Assembly (NCBI GenBank): GCA_900548385.1
Contig: URKJ01000005.1
Span: 62,001 to 126,000, forward strand
Length of the DNA stretch: 64,000 nt
From: an uncultured bacterium
GTDB lineage: Bacteria > Verrucomicrobiota > Lentisphaeria > Victivallales > UBA1829
Direction of reading: 5' to 3'
The notes below the pieces were generated by a model. It saw nothing but the letters and a program-made list of their open reading frames with translations. It was not told the origin of the DNA and searched no databases. Made by a program: the position numbers and the translations under genes. Positions 26,799 to 36,412 of this stretch are shown in pieces. How positions within the stretch are numbered: the first letter of the stretch is position 1; every line of letters begins with the position of its first letter.

Positions 26799-27731
26799 AT
26801 GAAGATCGTTGTTGACGGATTGACCCGTTCGTTCGGCCGGACTCTGGCGCTGGATCATATCTCATTTGAAATTCCGGATGGAACCGTTTACGGTTTTATC
26901 GGGACCAACGGAGCCGGCAAGACCACCGCCTTGCGGATCATGGCAGGACTCGACAGACCGGACTGCGGGGACGTCCGCTATGGTTCTCTGTCCGCTGTGG
27001 ATTACCCGGAACGGATTCCCGGCGTCGCCGGATTCATGCCGGATACGCTGATGGACGCAAAGGATCTGCTCGTCTGGGAGTATCTTGATTTTTTCGCCCG
27101 CGCATACGGTCTGCGTGGAAAAGCGAAGGCGGACGCTCTGGCGCGGGTCAGTGAATATACCAGTCTTGACGGTCTTTCGGACCGTCCGCTTTCCGGACTT
27201 TCCAAAGGGATGAAACAGCAGGTTTCGCTTGCGCGGGTGCTGATTCACGATCCGCCGGTTCTTCTGCTCGATGAACCCGCCGCAGGACTGGATCCCCGTG
27301 CGAGAGTGCTGCTGCGGGAGTCGCTCGGCAGGCTTGCGGCGACGGGGAAAACGGTTTTGATTTCCTCGCATATCCTCTGTGAGTTGGAAGAGATGATCGG
27401 CGGGGTCGTCATCATTGAGCATGGCAGACTCTCCTATGCAGGGAGCCTTGACAATGCCGTTTCCCGTGCCGGTGCGGCGGGCTGTTCCGTACTGCTTTCC
27501 CTGCGCGGAAAGGCGGAAGAATATCTGGAGGAACTGCGCCGTTTCCCGTTTGTTGCCGCGGTCCGTCCGACGGGAGCGCGGCAACTGCTGCTGACGCTTG
27601 GCGGAGAGGAGGAGTTCGGCGGGCAGATGGCGGAGCTGTTCCGGGCGGGACTGCCGATTACCGCGATGTCGCGTCCGGATCTGTCGCTGGAAGGTGTGTT
27701 TATGGATAATACGACCGGGGAGGTGCAGTGA
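26799..27731 (+). CDS. ABC transporter ATP-binding protein
   Basis: 310 aa. Walker A GTNGAGKTTA (about residues 36-45), signature LSKGMKQQVSLAR, Walker B VLLLDEPAAGLD and the switch His in ISSHILCE are intact, typical of the CcmA/NatA-like ABC-2 exporters. A C-terminal extension of about 90 residues resembles the DUF4162-type tail of this group. The frame is open upstream to 26385, but the ATG at 26799 has GGGAG at 8 bases and begins at the usual MKIVVDGLTRSFG. The permease gene starts in its stop codon. Confidence 0.9.
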   Translation: MKIVVDGLTRSFGRTLALDHISFEIPDGTVYGFIGTNGAGKTTALRIMAGLDRPDCGDVRYGSLSAVDYPERIPGVAGFMPDTLMDAKDLLVWEYLDFFARAYGLRGKAKADALARVSEYTSLDGLSDRPLSGLSKGMKQQVSLARVLIHDPPVLLLDEPAAGLDPRARVLLRESLGRLAATGKTVLISSHILCELEEMIGGVVIIEHGRLSYAGSLDNAVSRAGAAGCSVLLSLRGKAEEYLEELRRFPFVAAVRPTGARQLLLTLGGEEEFGGQMAELFRAGLPITAMSRPDLSLEGVFMDNTTGEVQ

Positions 27732-29044
27732 TGAGTATGAATTCCGCTTTTGTTCAATGGATTTCCCGGCGTTTCCCGGAAAATCTCAATCCGGTGTTTG
27801 TCAAGGAAATGCGGCAGATTCTCCATAGCGGCATTCCGCAGAGTCTCATTTTAATCCTGATTCTGTCAGGAGTGGTTTCCCTGCTGCTCGGTGCCGGATG
27901 TTACAACAGTAATGACCTGGTTACTTCTTTCTCTGTTTATCAGGTTTTTCTCGGGGGCATGATGCTGATCACCCCGCTTTGGTCTACTGCGCACAGCGCT
28001 CAGGAACGGGCGCAGGACGGAATTGCGCCGGAGCTTTCCACCGTTCTTTCCCCGTCTGTGATTTTCAACGGAAAACTTCAGGCGGTGCTGCTGACGGATC
28101 TGGTGATTTTCCTTGCCGGACTGCCGTTTTTGATTTGTTTTTATGCCAGACAGACGGAACTGGCTCTGCTGAGTGTTTCGCATTGGACGACGCTGCTTCC
28201 CTGCACGATTCTGTTTCTGGTCGGAGAACGGAAGTCCGGTAAAAATCTCCATTCCAACAATTTCTGCCAGTTTGTCAGTCTGCTGTTCGTCGTGTTGCTG
28301 CTGTTTTTCGATTTTTCGAGGGAACGGGGAATGCCGGAGTATATGAGCATTATTTTGAAACTTTTTCTTGCCGTTTACTTCTATGTCTGGGGGATTGCCT
28401 GTCTGAAGCCGGAGAATTCAAACCGCATGTTTCTGCCGCGGCTTGCCGGACTGTTTCTGCTTGCGGCGTCGCTGCTCCTGATTCTCATGGGAAGCGGCAT
28501 GGAATTCCTGCACACAGGAGGCTGTGCTTTTGCATATATCTGCGGATTTTATGCGGCGTTCAGTCTGCTGCTCTCACTCAATGAACCGTTGAAACCGTCC
28601 GCACGCTGTCTGCGCGGGATGCCGAAGGCTCCGTTTGACCGTCTGACGGCGGTGTTCCGCACGGGGGCATATCCGGGATACTGGTATTCCGCCGGTATTA
28701 TGGCGGTCGGACTTGTCATTCTTTATCATGCAAGACCGCTGGTAAGGAATGTAGATGCGCGGATTGTGCTCCCGTTCGGGATGATGCTGACGACTTTGTT
28801 TTACGCGACCGTTGCACTGCTGCTGAAACCGTATTTCAAAATCTCCGGGGCGTTTCTTTTCCTGCTTGTGCTTGGCGCGGGTGCCATTCTGGCGACCCTG
28901 TCGCCGTACATTCCGGATGCGCAGATTTTCTGTTTCTTCTATTCGACGGATGGGATCAGCAGCCGCCAGATAGCGGTCTGTCTTGTTCCGGTTGTTCTGC
29001 TGCTGATCCGGCAGCTGTATCAGCGGTTCAGAGATCGTTCCTGA
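27731..29044 (+). CDS. ABC-2-type transporter permease
   Basis: 437 aa with about ten to eleven hydrophobic segments. The N-terminal NPVFVKEMRQILHS is the amphipathic start typical of ABC-2 permeases with a fused second half. The ATG at 27731 overlaps the ATPase stop (TGATG) and has GGGGAGG 7 bases upstream; a GTG three bases earlier is possible. Its 3' end overlaps uvrA on the other strand by 17 bases. It forms the exporter with the ATPase; cargo unknown. Confidence 0.85.
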   Translation: MSMNSAFVQWISRRFPENLNPVFVKEMRQILHSGIPQSLILILILSGVVSLLLGAGCYNSNDLVTSFSVYQVFLGGMMLITPLWSTAHSAQERAQDGIAPELSTVLSPSVIFNGKLQAVLLTDLVIFLAGLPFLICFYARQTELALLSVSHWTTLLPCTILFLVGERKSGKNLHSNNFCQFVSLLFVVLLLFFDFSRERGMPEYMSIILKLFLAVYFYVWGIACLKPENSNRMFLPRLAGLFLLAASLLLILMGSGMEFLHTGGCAFAYICGFYAAFSLLLSLNEPLKPSARCLRGMPKAPFDRLTAVFRTGAYPGYWYSAGIMAVGLVILYHARPLVRNVDARIVLPFGMMLTTLFYATVALLLKPYFKISGAFLFLLVLGAGAILATLSPYIPDAQIFCFFYSTDGISSRQIAVCLVPVVLLLIRQLYQRFRDRS

Positions 29045-31892
29045 GAATATCCGCCAGATAGCGCCCCGTATGGGAGCTTTTTACCTTGACGATCTGCTCC
29101 GGCGTGCCTTTTGCGACGATCTGCCCGCCGGCGTCGCCGCCTTCGGGCCCGATGTCGATGATGTAGTCCGCCATCTTGATTACATCCAGATTGTGTTCGA
29201 TTACAATGATCGTATTGCCTTTGTCGCGCAGACGGATCAGTACGTCGAGCAGCTGTTTGATGTCTTCCAGATGCAGTCCGGTCGTCGGCTCGTCGAGAAT
29301 GTAGACCGTGTGCCCGCGCGACTGTTTGGCGAGTTCGGTTGCGAGTTTCACGCGCTGAGCCTCCCCGCCGGAAAGCGTGGTCGCCGGCTGACCGAGAGTG
29401 ATATAGCCCAGACCGACTTCCTGAAGCGTTTTGAATTTGCGGTGGACCTGCGGGATTGCGGAGAAGAAATCGACCGCTTCGTCGACCGTCATTTCGAGAA
29501 TTTCCGCAATGTTGCGCTTCTTGTATTGAACGGTGAGAGTCTCTTTGTTGAAACGCTGTCCGTGACAGGCGGAACAGGTCACATAAATGTCGGGAAGGAA
29601 CTGCATTTCAATTTTCTTGATACCGTCGCCCTGACACTCTTCGCAGCGTCCGCCTTTGACATTGAAGCTGAATCTTCCGGGAGTGAATCCGCGGATTTTG
29701 GAATCGGGAAGCGATGCGAACAGGTTTCGGATTGCGCCGAAGGCTTCCGTGTAAGTGACGGGATTCGAGCGCGGGGTGCGCCCGATGGGGCTCTGGTCGA
29801 TCACGATTGCCTTGTCCACATTGTCGAGCCCGGTAATGCGTTTGTGCGGACCGGGGATTGCGGCGTCCGCCATCTTGAATTTCTGTTCAAGCGCGGCGCG
29901 GAGAACGCCGTTCACCAGGGAGCTTTTGCCGGAGCCGGAAACGCCGGTTACACAGCAGAACGTTCCGAGCGGGAAATCGACCGTCACGTTTTTCAGGTTG
30001 TGGTGCGTCACGCCTTCCAGCCGGATCGTTTTTCCGTTGCCTTTTTCGCGTTTCGGCGGAATCTGGATCTTGAGTTCGCCGGAGAGATACTGTCCTGTCA
30101 GGGAGCCTTTGGTTCCGGCGATTTCATCCGGCTTTCCCGCGGCAACGATTTCGCCGCCGTGCACGCCGGCGCGCGGACCGAGGTCCAGCACATAGTCGGC
30201 GGCGCGGATGGTGTCCATGTCATGCTCCACCACGATGACCGTGTTGCCGATATTGCGGAGCCGTTTGAGCGTGGCGAGCAGTTTGTCGTTATCCCGCTGA
30301 TGGAGTCCGATACTCGGTTCGTCGAGGATGTAGAGCACGCCGACCAGTCCGCAGCCGAGTTGAGTCGCCAGCCGGATGCGCTGTGCTTCCCCGCCGGAAA
30401 GCGTTCCGCTTTCGCGGTTGAGCGTCAGGTACGGAAGCCCCACGTCCACGAGGAACGAGAGGCGCGAATGGATCTCCCTGACGATGTCGTGTGCGATTGC
30501 GCGGCGCTCCTCGTCGAGTTCCAGTCCGGCGATGAACGCCTGTGCATTTTCCACGGAGAGCGCGTTGAATTTGTCAATGGAAAGCCCTCCGACCGTGACA
30601 GCGAGGCTTTCCGGCTTGAGGCGCGCGCCGTGGCAGACGGGGCATTCGCAACGGGTCATATATTCGGACAGACGTTCCCGGACGGAGTCGCTTTCCGATT
30701 CCGCCTGCCGCTTCTGCATGTTTGCAAGAATGCCTTCAAACGGCTTTACCATGTTGTATTTCTTGTGGCGGAGATAATAGCTGAAGTCGATCGGGGTTTC
30801 TCCGCTTCCGTAAAGCAGAAGATGCTGGACCTCGTCGGGCAGTTTTCCGAACGGCGTCGTCATCATCTCCGGCATGTTGAGGTGTGCGGCGATGGAGCGG
30901 AGCAGATGATTGTAGTACATGATGAGATGCCGGGGACCGCGCCGCCAGCCGGGGATTGCGCCGTTGCGCAGGGATTTCGTGTAATCGACCGCCAGTTTCG
31001 GGTCCATCACCAGCATGGAGCCGAGTCCGTTGCAGTGCGGACAGGCGCCGAACGGACTGTTGAACGAGAAATTGCGCGGTTCCATACTGCCGAAACTGAC
31101 GCCGCAGTCGACACATGCCAGCCGTTCGCTGATGCGTTCGTCTTTCCAGGAACGGGTATTGTCGTGCGCGGTCTCTTCGAGAACGACGATCAATTCCCCG
31201 CCGCCGCATTTGAGCGCGGTTTCCACGGAATCGTTCAGCCGCGACCGTTCCAGCGATCCGGTGACCAGACGGTCCACGACCGCTTCTATGTCATGCCGGA
31301 GCGTCTTGGCAAGCGGCTTCATCTCGTCGGTCAGTTCCACGATATGACCGTCTATCCGGGCGCGGACAAAACCGTCGCGCCGGATTTTGTCGATCACGTC
31401 GCGCAGTTCGCCTTTCCGTCCGGTGATGTACGGCGCGAGGATCATCATTTTTTTCCCGGCGGGGATCGCGAGGATTTTTTCGCAGATTGCTTCCGCGGAC
31501 TGAGCGGCGAGTTCCTTGCCGCATTTCGGGCAGTGCGGGATTCCGGTGTGCGCGTAAAGCAGGCGCAGGTAGTCGTAAATCTCCGTCACGGTGGCGACGG
31601 TTGAGCGCGGATTTGAACCGGCGGAACGCTGTTCGATGGCGATGGCGGGCGAAAGCCCTTCGATATGTTCGACTTTCGGTTTCTGCATCCGGTCGAGAAA
31701 CTGACGCGCATAGGCGGAAAGGCTTTCCACATAGCGCCGCTGTCCTTCCGCATAAAGTGTGTCGAACGCAAGCGAGGATTTTCCGGAACCGCTGAGTCCG
31801 GTGACGACCGTCAGACTGTTGCGGGGAATTCTGACGTTAATATTTTTCAGATTGTGCTCGGAAGCACCTCGGATGATGATATCGCCGTTCAT
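29028..31892 (-). CDS. uvrA: Excinuclease ABC subunit A
   Basis: 954 aa, full length. Two ABC modules are complete: GLSGSGKSSLAFDTLYAEG and GVSGSGKSSLVNGVL (Walker A), with signatures SGGEAQRIRLA and SGGEAQRVKLA and two VVEHDMD/VIEHNLD ends. Zinc-binding cysteines appear in CPKCGKEL, CPVCHGARL and the CEECQGDG/CSACHGQR pair. UvrA locates DNA damage for nucleotide excision repair. A strong AGGAGA site precedes the ATG. It is a single gene; no SOS box was recognised. Confidence 0.97.
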   Translation of the reverse strand: MNGDIIIRGASEHNLKNINVRIPRNSLTVVTGLSGSGKSSLAFDTLYAEGQRRYVESLSAYARQFLDRMQKPKVEHIEGLSPAIAIEQRSAGSNPRSTVATVTEIYDYLRLLYAHTGIPHCPKCGKELAAQSAEAICEKILAIPAGKKMMILAPYITGRKGELRDVIDKIRRDGFVRARIDGHIVELTDEMKPLAKTLRHDIEAVVDRLVTGSLERSRLNDSVETALKCGGGELIVVLEETAHDNTRSWKDERISERLACVDCGVSFGSMEPRNFSFNSPFGACPHCNGLGSMLVMDPKLAVDYTKSLRNGAIPGWRRGPRHLIMYYNHLLRSIAAHLNMPEMMTTPFGKLPDEVQHLLLYGSGETPIDFSYYLRHKKYNMVKPFEGILANMQKRQAESESDSVRERLSEYMTRCECPVCHGARLKPESLAVTVGGLSIDKFNALSVENAQAFIAGLELDEERRAIAHDIVREIHSRLSFLVDVGLPYLTLNRESGTLSGGEAQRIRLATQLGCGLVGVLYILDEPSIGLHQRDNDKLLATLKRLRNIGNTVIVVEHDMDTIRAADYVLDLGPRAGVHGGEIVAAGKPDEIAGTKGSLTGQYLSGELKIQIPPKREKGNGKTIRLEGVTHHNLKNVTVDFPLGTFCCVTGVSGSGKSSLVNGVLRAALEQKFKMADAAIPGPHKRITGLDNVDKAIVIDQSPIGRTPRSNPVTYTEAFGAIRNLFASLPDSKIRGFTPGRFSFNVKGGRCEECQGDGIKKIEMQFLPDIYVTCSACHGQRFNKETLTVQYKKRNIAEILEMTVDEAVDFFSAIPQVHRKFKTLQEVGLGYITLGQPATTLSGGEAQRVKLATELAKQSRGHTVYILDEPTTGLHLEDIKQLLDVLIRLRDKGNTIIVIEHNLDVIKMADYIIDIGPEGGDAGGQIVAKGTPEQIVKVKSSHTGRYLADILRNDL

Positions 31893-31979
31893 TGTCGTTG
31901 TCTCCTGTCATAATCCGGTAATTTACATGGTTTCCCGGAAAAGACAACAGAAAACAGGAAATAGTTGCAAAAATATCGG

Positions 31980-32909
31980 TCATCCGCCGATGATGTAATC
32001 GACCAGAACGTCCTGGATGCGGTATTTCCCGGCGAGGAGTTCCTTGAGCAGCGCCACCGCCCGGCGGGCAAGAGCGGGAAAATCCTGACGGATCGTGAAC
32101 TGACCGGGCATCAGAGTGTCGGAGATATGCGGAATGTGCCAGTGGATCAGTTCCACGTCCTGCGGGATACGCAGTCCCTGACGCCGGAGATCGGCAAACA
32201 GGCTCAGATCCGTCATTTCAAACGGGCAGATGATCGCGGTCAGTTTTTCCCTGCGGAGATAAGCGCCCCAGTCGGAGCGGTCCGACAGTCCGGCATGGAA
32301 GGGTGTGATGCCGGACTGTGCGGCGAGTTCCCGGAAGCACTCTTTCCGCCGGGTGTGGTTGAGATTTCCCGCCATCGGTTTCCGGTCGATGTAAAGAACG
32401 CGGGAGTGTCCTGCCGTGCGCAGGTGTGTCACGATGGCGGACATCGCCATGCGGTCGTTGGAACAGACGGAGTAGATGCGGTCGGAATGATAGCTGAAAT
32501 CGTTGATGCAGACCAGCGGGATCGGGTTCAGTTCCGACCATCTGCGTGCGGTTTTTCCTGTGTAGCAGAGAGAAATCGCGCCGTCGATGATTTTTTCGTT
32601 GAAAGAACGGAGATGGTTTTCCGGGATCAGTTCGTACTGGAACTCTTCGCTGTCCAGCTGTGCGGAGAGAGCATGAATGATTGAGGTGTTGTAAAAGCAG
32701 ACGTCGTTGCCGAATGCGGGAACGACGACTGCGATATTAGTTCTGTTTTTTCCGATATACCCGAGTTCGCGTGCGGCGGAGAGAATCCGGCTTCTGGTTT
32801 CAACCGCCACATTTCCGGCATCCGAGAGAGCCCGTGCCACGGTGCAGTGTGCGTATCCGGTCCGCCGGGCGATCTCCCGGACCGTGATTTTTTGCGTTTT
32901 TTTCAACAT
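31980..32909 (-). CDS. LacI-family regulator, divergent from glycosidase
   Basis: 309 aa. Residues about 8-55 are the LacI helix-turn-helix (ITVREIARRTGYAHCTVARALS) and hinge with LGYIGKNRT. The sensor domain has the LacI/GalR layout, with DRMAMSAIVTHLRTAGH and IPQDVELIHW; it ends abruptly with a short C-terminus. It is transcribed away from the glycosidase gene at 33011 with 101 bases between the start codons, the standard layout for a local repressor. The ligand is unknown. No strong ribosome site is visible. Confidence 0.87.
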   Translation of the reverse strand: MLKKTQKITVREIARRTGYAHCTVARALSDAGNVAVETRSRILSAARELGYIGKNRTNIAVVVPAFGNDVCFYNTSIIHALSAQLDSEEFQYELIPENHLRSFNEKIIDGAISLCYTGKTARRWSELNPIPLVCINDFSYHSDRIYSVCSNDRMAMSAIVTHLRTAGHSRVLYIDRKPMAGNLNHTRRKECFRELAAQSGITPFHAGLSDRSDWGAYLRREKLTAIICPFEMTDLSLFADLRRQGLRIPQDVELIHWHIPHISDTLMPGQFTIRQDFPALARRAVALLKELLAGKYRIQDVLVDYIIGG

Positions 32910-32946
32910 TCTGAACTCATACTTGTTTCATTTTGTCTCATTTCCG

Positions 32947-32960
32947 GCGCTTGCAATCGC
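32947..32960. promoter_or_regulatory. Candidate LacI-type operator
   Basis: GCGCTTGCAATCGC is a near-perfect 14-base palindrome (12 of 14 positions symmetric, centre TTGCAA). It overlaps the -35 box of the glycosidase promoter in the divergent spacer, where a repressor would block polymerase. By-eye reading. Confidence 0.5.
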
Positions 32961-32979
32961 TCTTTTTTCAGAATATACT
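32951..32979 (+). promoter_or_regulatory. Promoter for the glycosidase at 33011
   Basis: TTGCAA (32951-32956), 17 bases, TATACT (32974-32979), 31 bases before the start codon. Confidence 0.6.
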
Positions 32980-33010
32980 ATATGCGGAACAGAAAAACAA
33001 AGGAGAAACG

Positions 33011-34906
33011 ATGAATATTTTTGAGAAAAACGATTTTTTCACCGGATGCAACTACTGGGCGTCCCATGCCGGGATTTACATGTGGCGCAACTGGAGCGCG
33101 GCGGATGTGGAACGGGATCTGGAATTGCTTGCCGCACATAATATGAATGTTCTGCGCGTGTTTCCGCTCTGGCCCGATTTTCAGCCGCTGACCCGTTTTT
33201 ACGGCGGCTGCGGCAGCAGGCAGGAGTTCGGGCAGAACGGCGGGCCGCTTCAGAATCCCGCCTGTATGGATATGGAAATGATGGAACGTTTCCGGTTTCT
33301 CTGCGACGCCGCGGAAAAAAACGGACAGAAACTGATTGTCGGTCTGCTGACCGGATGGATGAGCGGGCGCCTTTTTGTTCCGCCGGCGCTGGAGACGAAA
33401 AACGTGCTTACGGACCCGGAAGCGATCCAGTGGGAAGTCCGTTTTGTGCGTTGCTTTGTCAAAGCGTTGAAAGATCATCCGGCGATTGCCGCGTGGGACC
33501 TCGGCAATGAATGCAACTGCATGGCAGAAACTTCCGGTCCTGCGGAAATGTGGTTGTGGATGAATTCCATCGCCTCCGCGATCCGTCTGGAGGATCCGGT
33601 CCGCCCGGTCGTGTCCGGAATGCACAGCATCAGTTCAAGTCAGTTCGACAGCCAGAATCTTCAGACGCAGGGCGAACTGATGGATGTTCTCACGACGCAT
33701 CCCTATCCGCTGTTTACACCGGAATGTCATCATGAACCGTTCAACACCATGCGCAACGAACTGCATTCGTCGGCGGAATCGCTTCTGTATCAGGGCGTTG
33801 CCGGAAAACCGTGCTTCCCGGAGGAAGCCGGGGCGCTTGGTCCGATGGTCTGTTCCGTAGACCGTGCGGCGCTGAATCTGCGTGCGGCGCTCTTTTCCTC
33901 CTGGGCAAACGGACTTTCCGGATTCCTCTGGTGGTGTGCGTTTGACCAGACTCATTTTGATTATCCGCCGTATGACTGGACCGCGATCGAACGGGAACTC
34001 GGCTTGTTCCGTACGGACCGTTCTGCGAAACGGACGGCGGAAGTGATGCGCGATTTTACGGCATTCCGCAAGAGCCTTCCGTTCGAGCTGCCGCCGCGCA
34101 GAGTCGATGCGGTCTGTCTGATTTCAGAAAAGGAGAACGGCTGGATCAACGCGTTCGGTGCGTTTCTCCTTTCCCGTCAGGCAGGATTTGATATCCGGTT
34201 TGCCGGAGGGGAACAGGAACTGCCGGAATCGGATTTCTACCTGCTTCCGTCGGTTGGTTCCTCGCAGGCCTATTCCCGCAAGACCTGGCTGGCAGTGCTT
34301 GAGAAAGTCCGCGCCGGGGCGGATCTGCTTGTTTCCGTGGAAGGTTCCGGTTATCTTTCCACGTTCCGGGAAGTTACCGGTGTGGAGGTTGACGCCCGTT
34401 ACCGCGAAGCGTGCAATCTGGAATTTTCGTTGAAATCGCATCCGGAACAGACGATGCGCGGAGTCAGTGCGTTCCGCTCTCTGGTGGTTGCCGAACGCGC
34501 CGAAGTGCTTGCCGCGGATACGGACGGCAATCCGGTGATGACCGTTGCGGATTATGGCAGAGGCCGGATCTTTTTTGTGAATCTCGCCGTTGAAAAGATG
34601 TCGGTTGCGGAGATGCCCGGCTGTTTCCATGGCGAAGCGCTGAATCCGCTTTACCTGCTTTACCGCGAGGCGGCGGATCGTATCGGGATCAAGCGGACGG
34701 CAACGAAACTTCTGCCGGGTGTCGGGATCACGGAACATGCGTTGGAAGATGGCCGTACGGTCTGCGTCGCGGTCAATTATGAACCGGAAGAGGCTGTCTG
34801 TCCGGTGGCCGTGAACGGCAAAGTCGTTCAGACCTGGAACGGGGAATGGAGTTCCGGAACTCTGCGGATCGCCGGCAATGACGCCGCGGTTTTCCTGGTG
34901 GAATAA
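33011..34906 (+). CDS. Cytoplasmic clan-A glycoside hydrolase
   Basis: 631 aa. A TIM barrel occupies about 1-365: the WDLGNECNC block supplies the acid/base Glu and PCFPEEAGALG the nucleophile Glu, as in GH5/GH2-type enzymes. A flavodoxin-like domain resembling the trimerisation domain of GH42 galactosidases follows (about 375-555, YLLPSVGSSQAY and GADLLVSVEGSGYL), then a small beta-sandwich. No signal peptide. Substrate unknown, probably an imported oligosaccharide. AAAGGAG lies 6 bases before the ATG at 33011. An in-frame start at 32933 would lie upstream of the promoter and is rejected. It is controlled, by position, by the divergent LacI regulator. Confidence 0.82.
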   Translation: MNIFEKNDFFTGCNYWASHAGIYMWRNWSAADVERDLELLAAHNMNVLRVFPLWPDFQPLTRFYGGCGSRQEFGQNGGPLQNPACMDMEMMERFRFLCDAAEKNGQKLIVGLLTGWMSGRLFVPPALETKNVLTDPEAIQWEVRFVRCFVKALKDHPAIAAWDLGNECNCMAETSGPAEMWLWMNSIASAIRLEDPVRPVVSGMHSISSSQFDSQNLQTQGELMDVLTTHPYPLFTPECHHEPFNTMRNELHSSAESLLYQGVAGKPCFPEEAGALGPMVCSVDRAALNLRAALFSSWANGLSGFLWWCAFDQTHFDYPPYDWTAIERELGLFRTDRSAKRTAEVMRDFTAFRKSLPFELPPRRVDAVCLISEKENGWINAFGAFLLSRQAGFDIRFAGGEQELPESDFYLLPSVGSSQAYSRKTWLAVLEKVRAGADLLVSVEGSGYLSTFREVTGVEVDARYREACNLEFSLKSHPEQTMRGVSAFRSLVVAERAEVLAADTDGNPVMTVADYGRGRIFFVNLAVEKMSVAEMPGCFHGEALNPLYLLYREAADRIGIKRTATKLLPGVGITEHALEDGRTVCVAVNYEPEEAVCPVAVNGKVVQTWNGEWSSGTLRIAGNDAAVFLVE

Positions 34907-35008
34907 TTACCGGGAAACATTGAAAAGAACGAAGCACAAGAGCTGCTCGGTCATTTGTGGAAAATTTCCGCGATATGAGGCGGAGCGGCATTTCTTTGCG
35001 GAGAAAAT

Positions 35009-35036
35009 TTGACTTTTTTATATTCCGGATTATATT
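35009..35036 (+). promoter_or_regulatory. Candidate promoter for the CNNM/CBS protein
   Basis: TTGACT (35009-35014), 16 bases, TATATT (35031-35036), about 40 bases before the start. Confidence 0.55.
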
Positions 35037-35078
35037 GTATTCATCCGCCGGGGAAAATGTCGGCTGAAGGGAGTTATT

Positions 35079-36401
35079 TTGCCGGACAACGATAATTTAT
35101 TTGCTCAGATTCTGTTGTTGTTGATTCTGATCGGGCTGAATGCGTTTTTTGCATCGTCGGAAGTCGCTTTGATCTCATTGAAACAGACCGCGCTGAGGCG
35201 TCTGCTTGCGCGGGGAGGCATTCGGGCACGGGCGCTGAAAGCGTTGACGGATGATTCCGGGCGTTTTTTAGCGACCGTTCAGATCGGTGTGACGCTTGCC
35301 GGTTTTCTCGCCAGCGCGTTTGCCGCAAATTCGTTTTCTGATCCGTTGACCGACTGGCTGGAGAGTCTCGGCGTTACGTTTCTGGCGCACGGAGCGCTGG
35401 ATAAAGCGGTGGTTGTGCTGATCACTCTGCTGCTTTCGTATGTTTCACTGGTGTTCGGGGAACTGATCCCCAAGCAGATCGGATTGCGTTATACGGAGTT
35501 TATGGCGTATCATGTCGCTTTGCCGATCAATCTGCTTGCCGCGGTTGCCAGACCGTTTGTTTCGTTTCTGAATATTTCCGTGGAATCCTGCATGCGGCTG
35601 TTCGGACGGAAAGCGGTTGTTTCGGACGGTGTTACCGAAGAGGATATCCGCGCTTTGCTGGAGATCGGGCGCGAACAGGGTGTGATTCCGGAGGATAAGA
35701 AAGAGCTGCTGGAAAATGTTTTTACATTCAGTTCCCGTACTGCTGCCGAGATCATGACGCACCGGACCGGGATTACCGCAGTCGGAGAGAACGACCCGCC
35801 GGAAAAGATCGAAGCCGTTTTTCTGAATGTCCATTATTCCCGGATTCCCGTTTACCGGGAGGATATTGATAATATTGTCGGCGTGGTGCATCTCCGTGAT
35901 TATTTCACGCTCCGCATGAAAAACGGGACCCCGCCGCCGCTGAGCGAGATCATGAAGCCCGTTTACCTGGTGCCGGAGACAATCCGCGCGGACCGGCTGT
36001 TCCGCAATATGAAAGCCGACCGGATCGGGATGGCGGTACTGCTTGATGAATTCGGCGGAACTGCGGGGATTGTGACGGATGGCGACCTGGTGGCGGAGAT
36101 CGTCGGTTCTTTGGGTGACGACCCGCCGTCGTGCCGCAACAAATTGGAGCAGATCGCGGAGAATGTCTGGCGTGCGGATGGTTCCGTCCGGCTTTCCCGT
36201 TTGAAACGGGAGCTTCATCTTGCGCTTCCCGGAGAGACCCGGTATGATACGCTCGGCGGCTTTCTGCTCGCGCGTTCCGGCGGCGTTCCCGAATCCGGGA
36301 CCGTCCTTGACCTGCCGGAGCATCATGTTTCCATGCAGGTGGAAACGATCCGCAATCACCATATCGGAGAAGTGATCATCCGCAGAACGCCACAGGAGTG
36401 A
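35079..36401 (+). CDS. CNNM-domain/CBS-domain membrane protein (CorC/HlyC family)
   Basis: 440 aa. An N-terminal CNNM domain with four hydrophobic segments (about 7-190; NAFFASSEVALISL, FGELIPKQIG) is followed by two CBS domains (about 215-335; VMTHR-like AEIMTHRTGITAV and GGTAGIVTDGDLVAEIVG) and a CorC/HlyC C-terminal domain (about 350-435). Family members act in Mg2+ (or Na+/Mg2+) transport or tolerance. The start codon is TTG at 35079, supported by AAGGGAG 6 bases upstream and by the normal N-terminus; no ATG fits. It ends 11 bases from a convergent gene. Confidence 0.9.
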   Translation: MPDNDNLFAQILLLLILIGLNAFFASSEVALISLKQTALRRLLARGGIRARALKALTDDSGRFLATVQIGVTLAGFLASAFAANSFSDPLTDWLESLGVTFLAHGALDKAVVVLITLLLSYVSLVFGELIPKQIGLRYTEFMAYHVALPINLLAAVARPFVSFLNISVESCMRLFGRKAVVSDGVTEEDIRALLEIGREQGVIPEDKKELLENVFTFSSRTAAEIMTHRTGITAVGENDPPEKIEAVFLNVHYSRIPVYREDIDNIVGVVHLRDYFTLRMKNGTPPPLSEIMKPVYLVPETIRADRLFRNMKADRIGMAVLLDEFGGTAGIVTDGDLVAEIVGSLGDDPPSCRNKLEQIAENVWRADGSVRLSRLKRELHLALPGETRYDTLGGFLLARSGGVPESGTVLDLPEHHVSMQVETIRNHHIGEVIIRRTPQE

Positions 36402-36412
36402 CGTTCTTATTT

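Noticed and set aside
29070..31604. 844-codon open frame on the plus strand
   Set aside because: It is a shadow of uvrA, whose protein shows complete ABC and zinc motifs on the minus strand.
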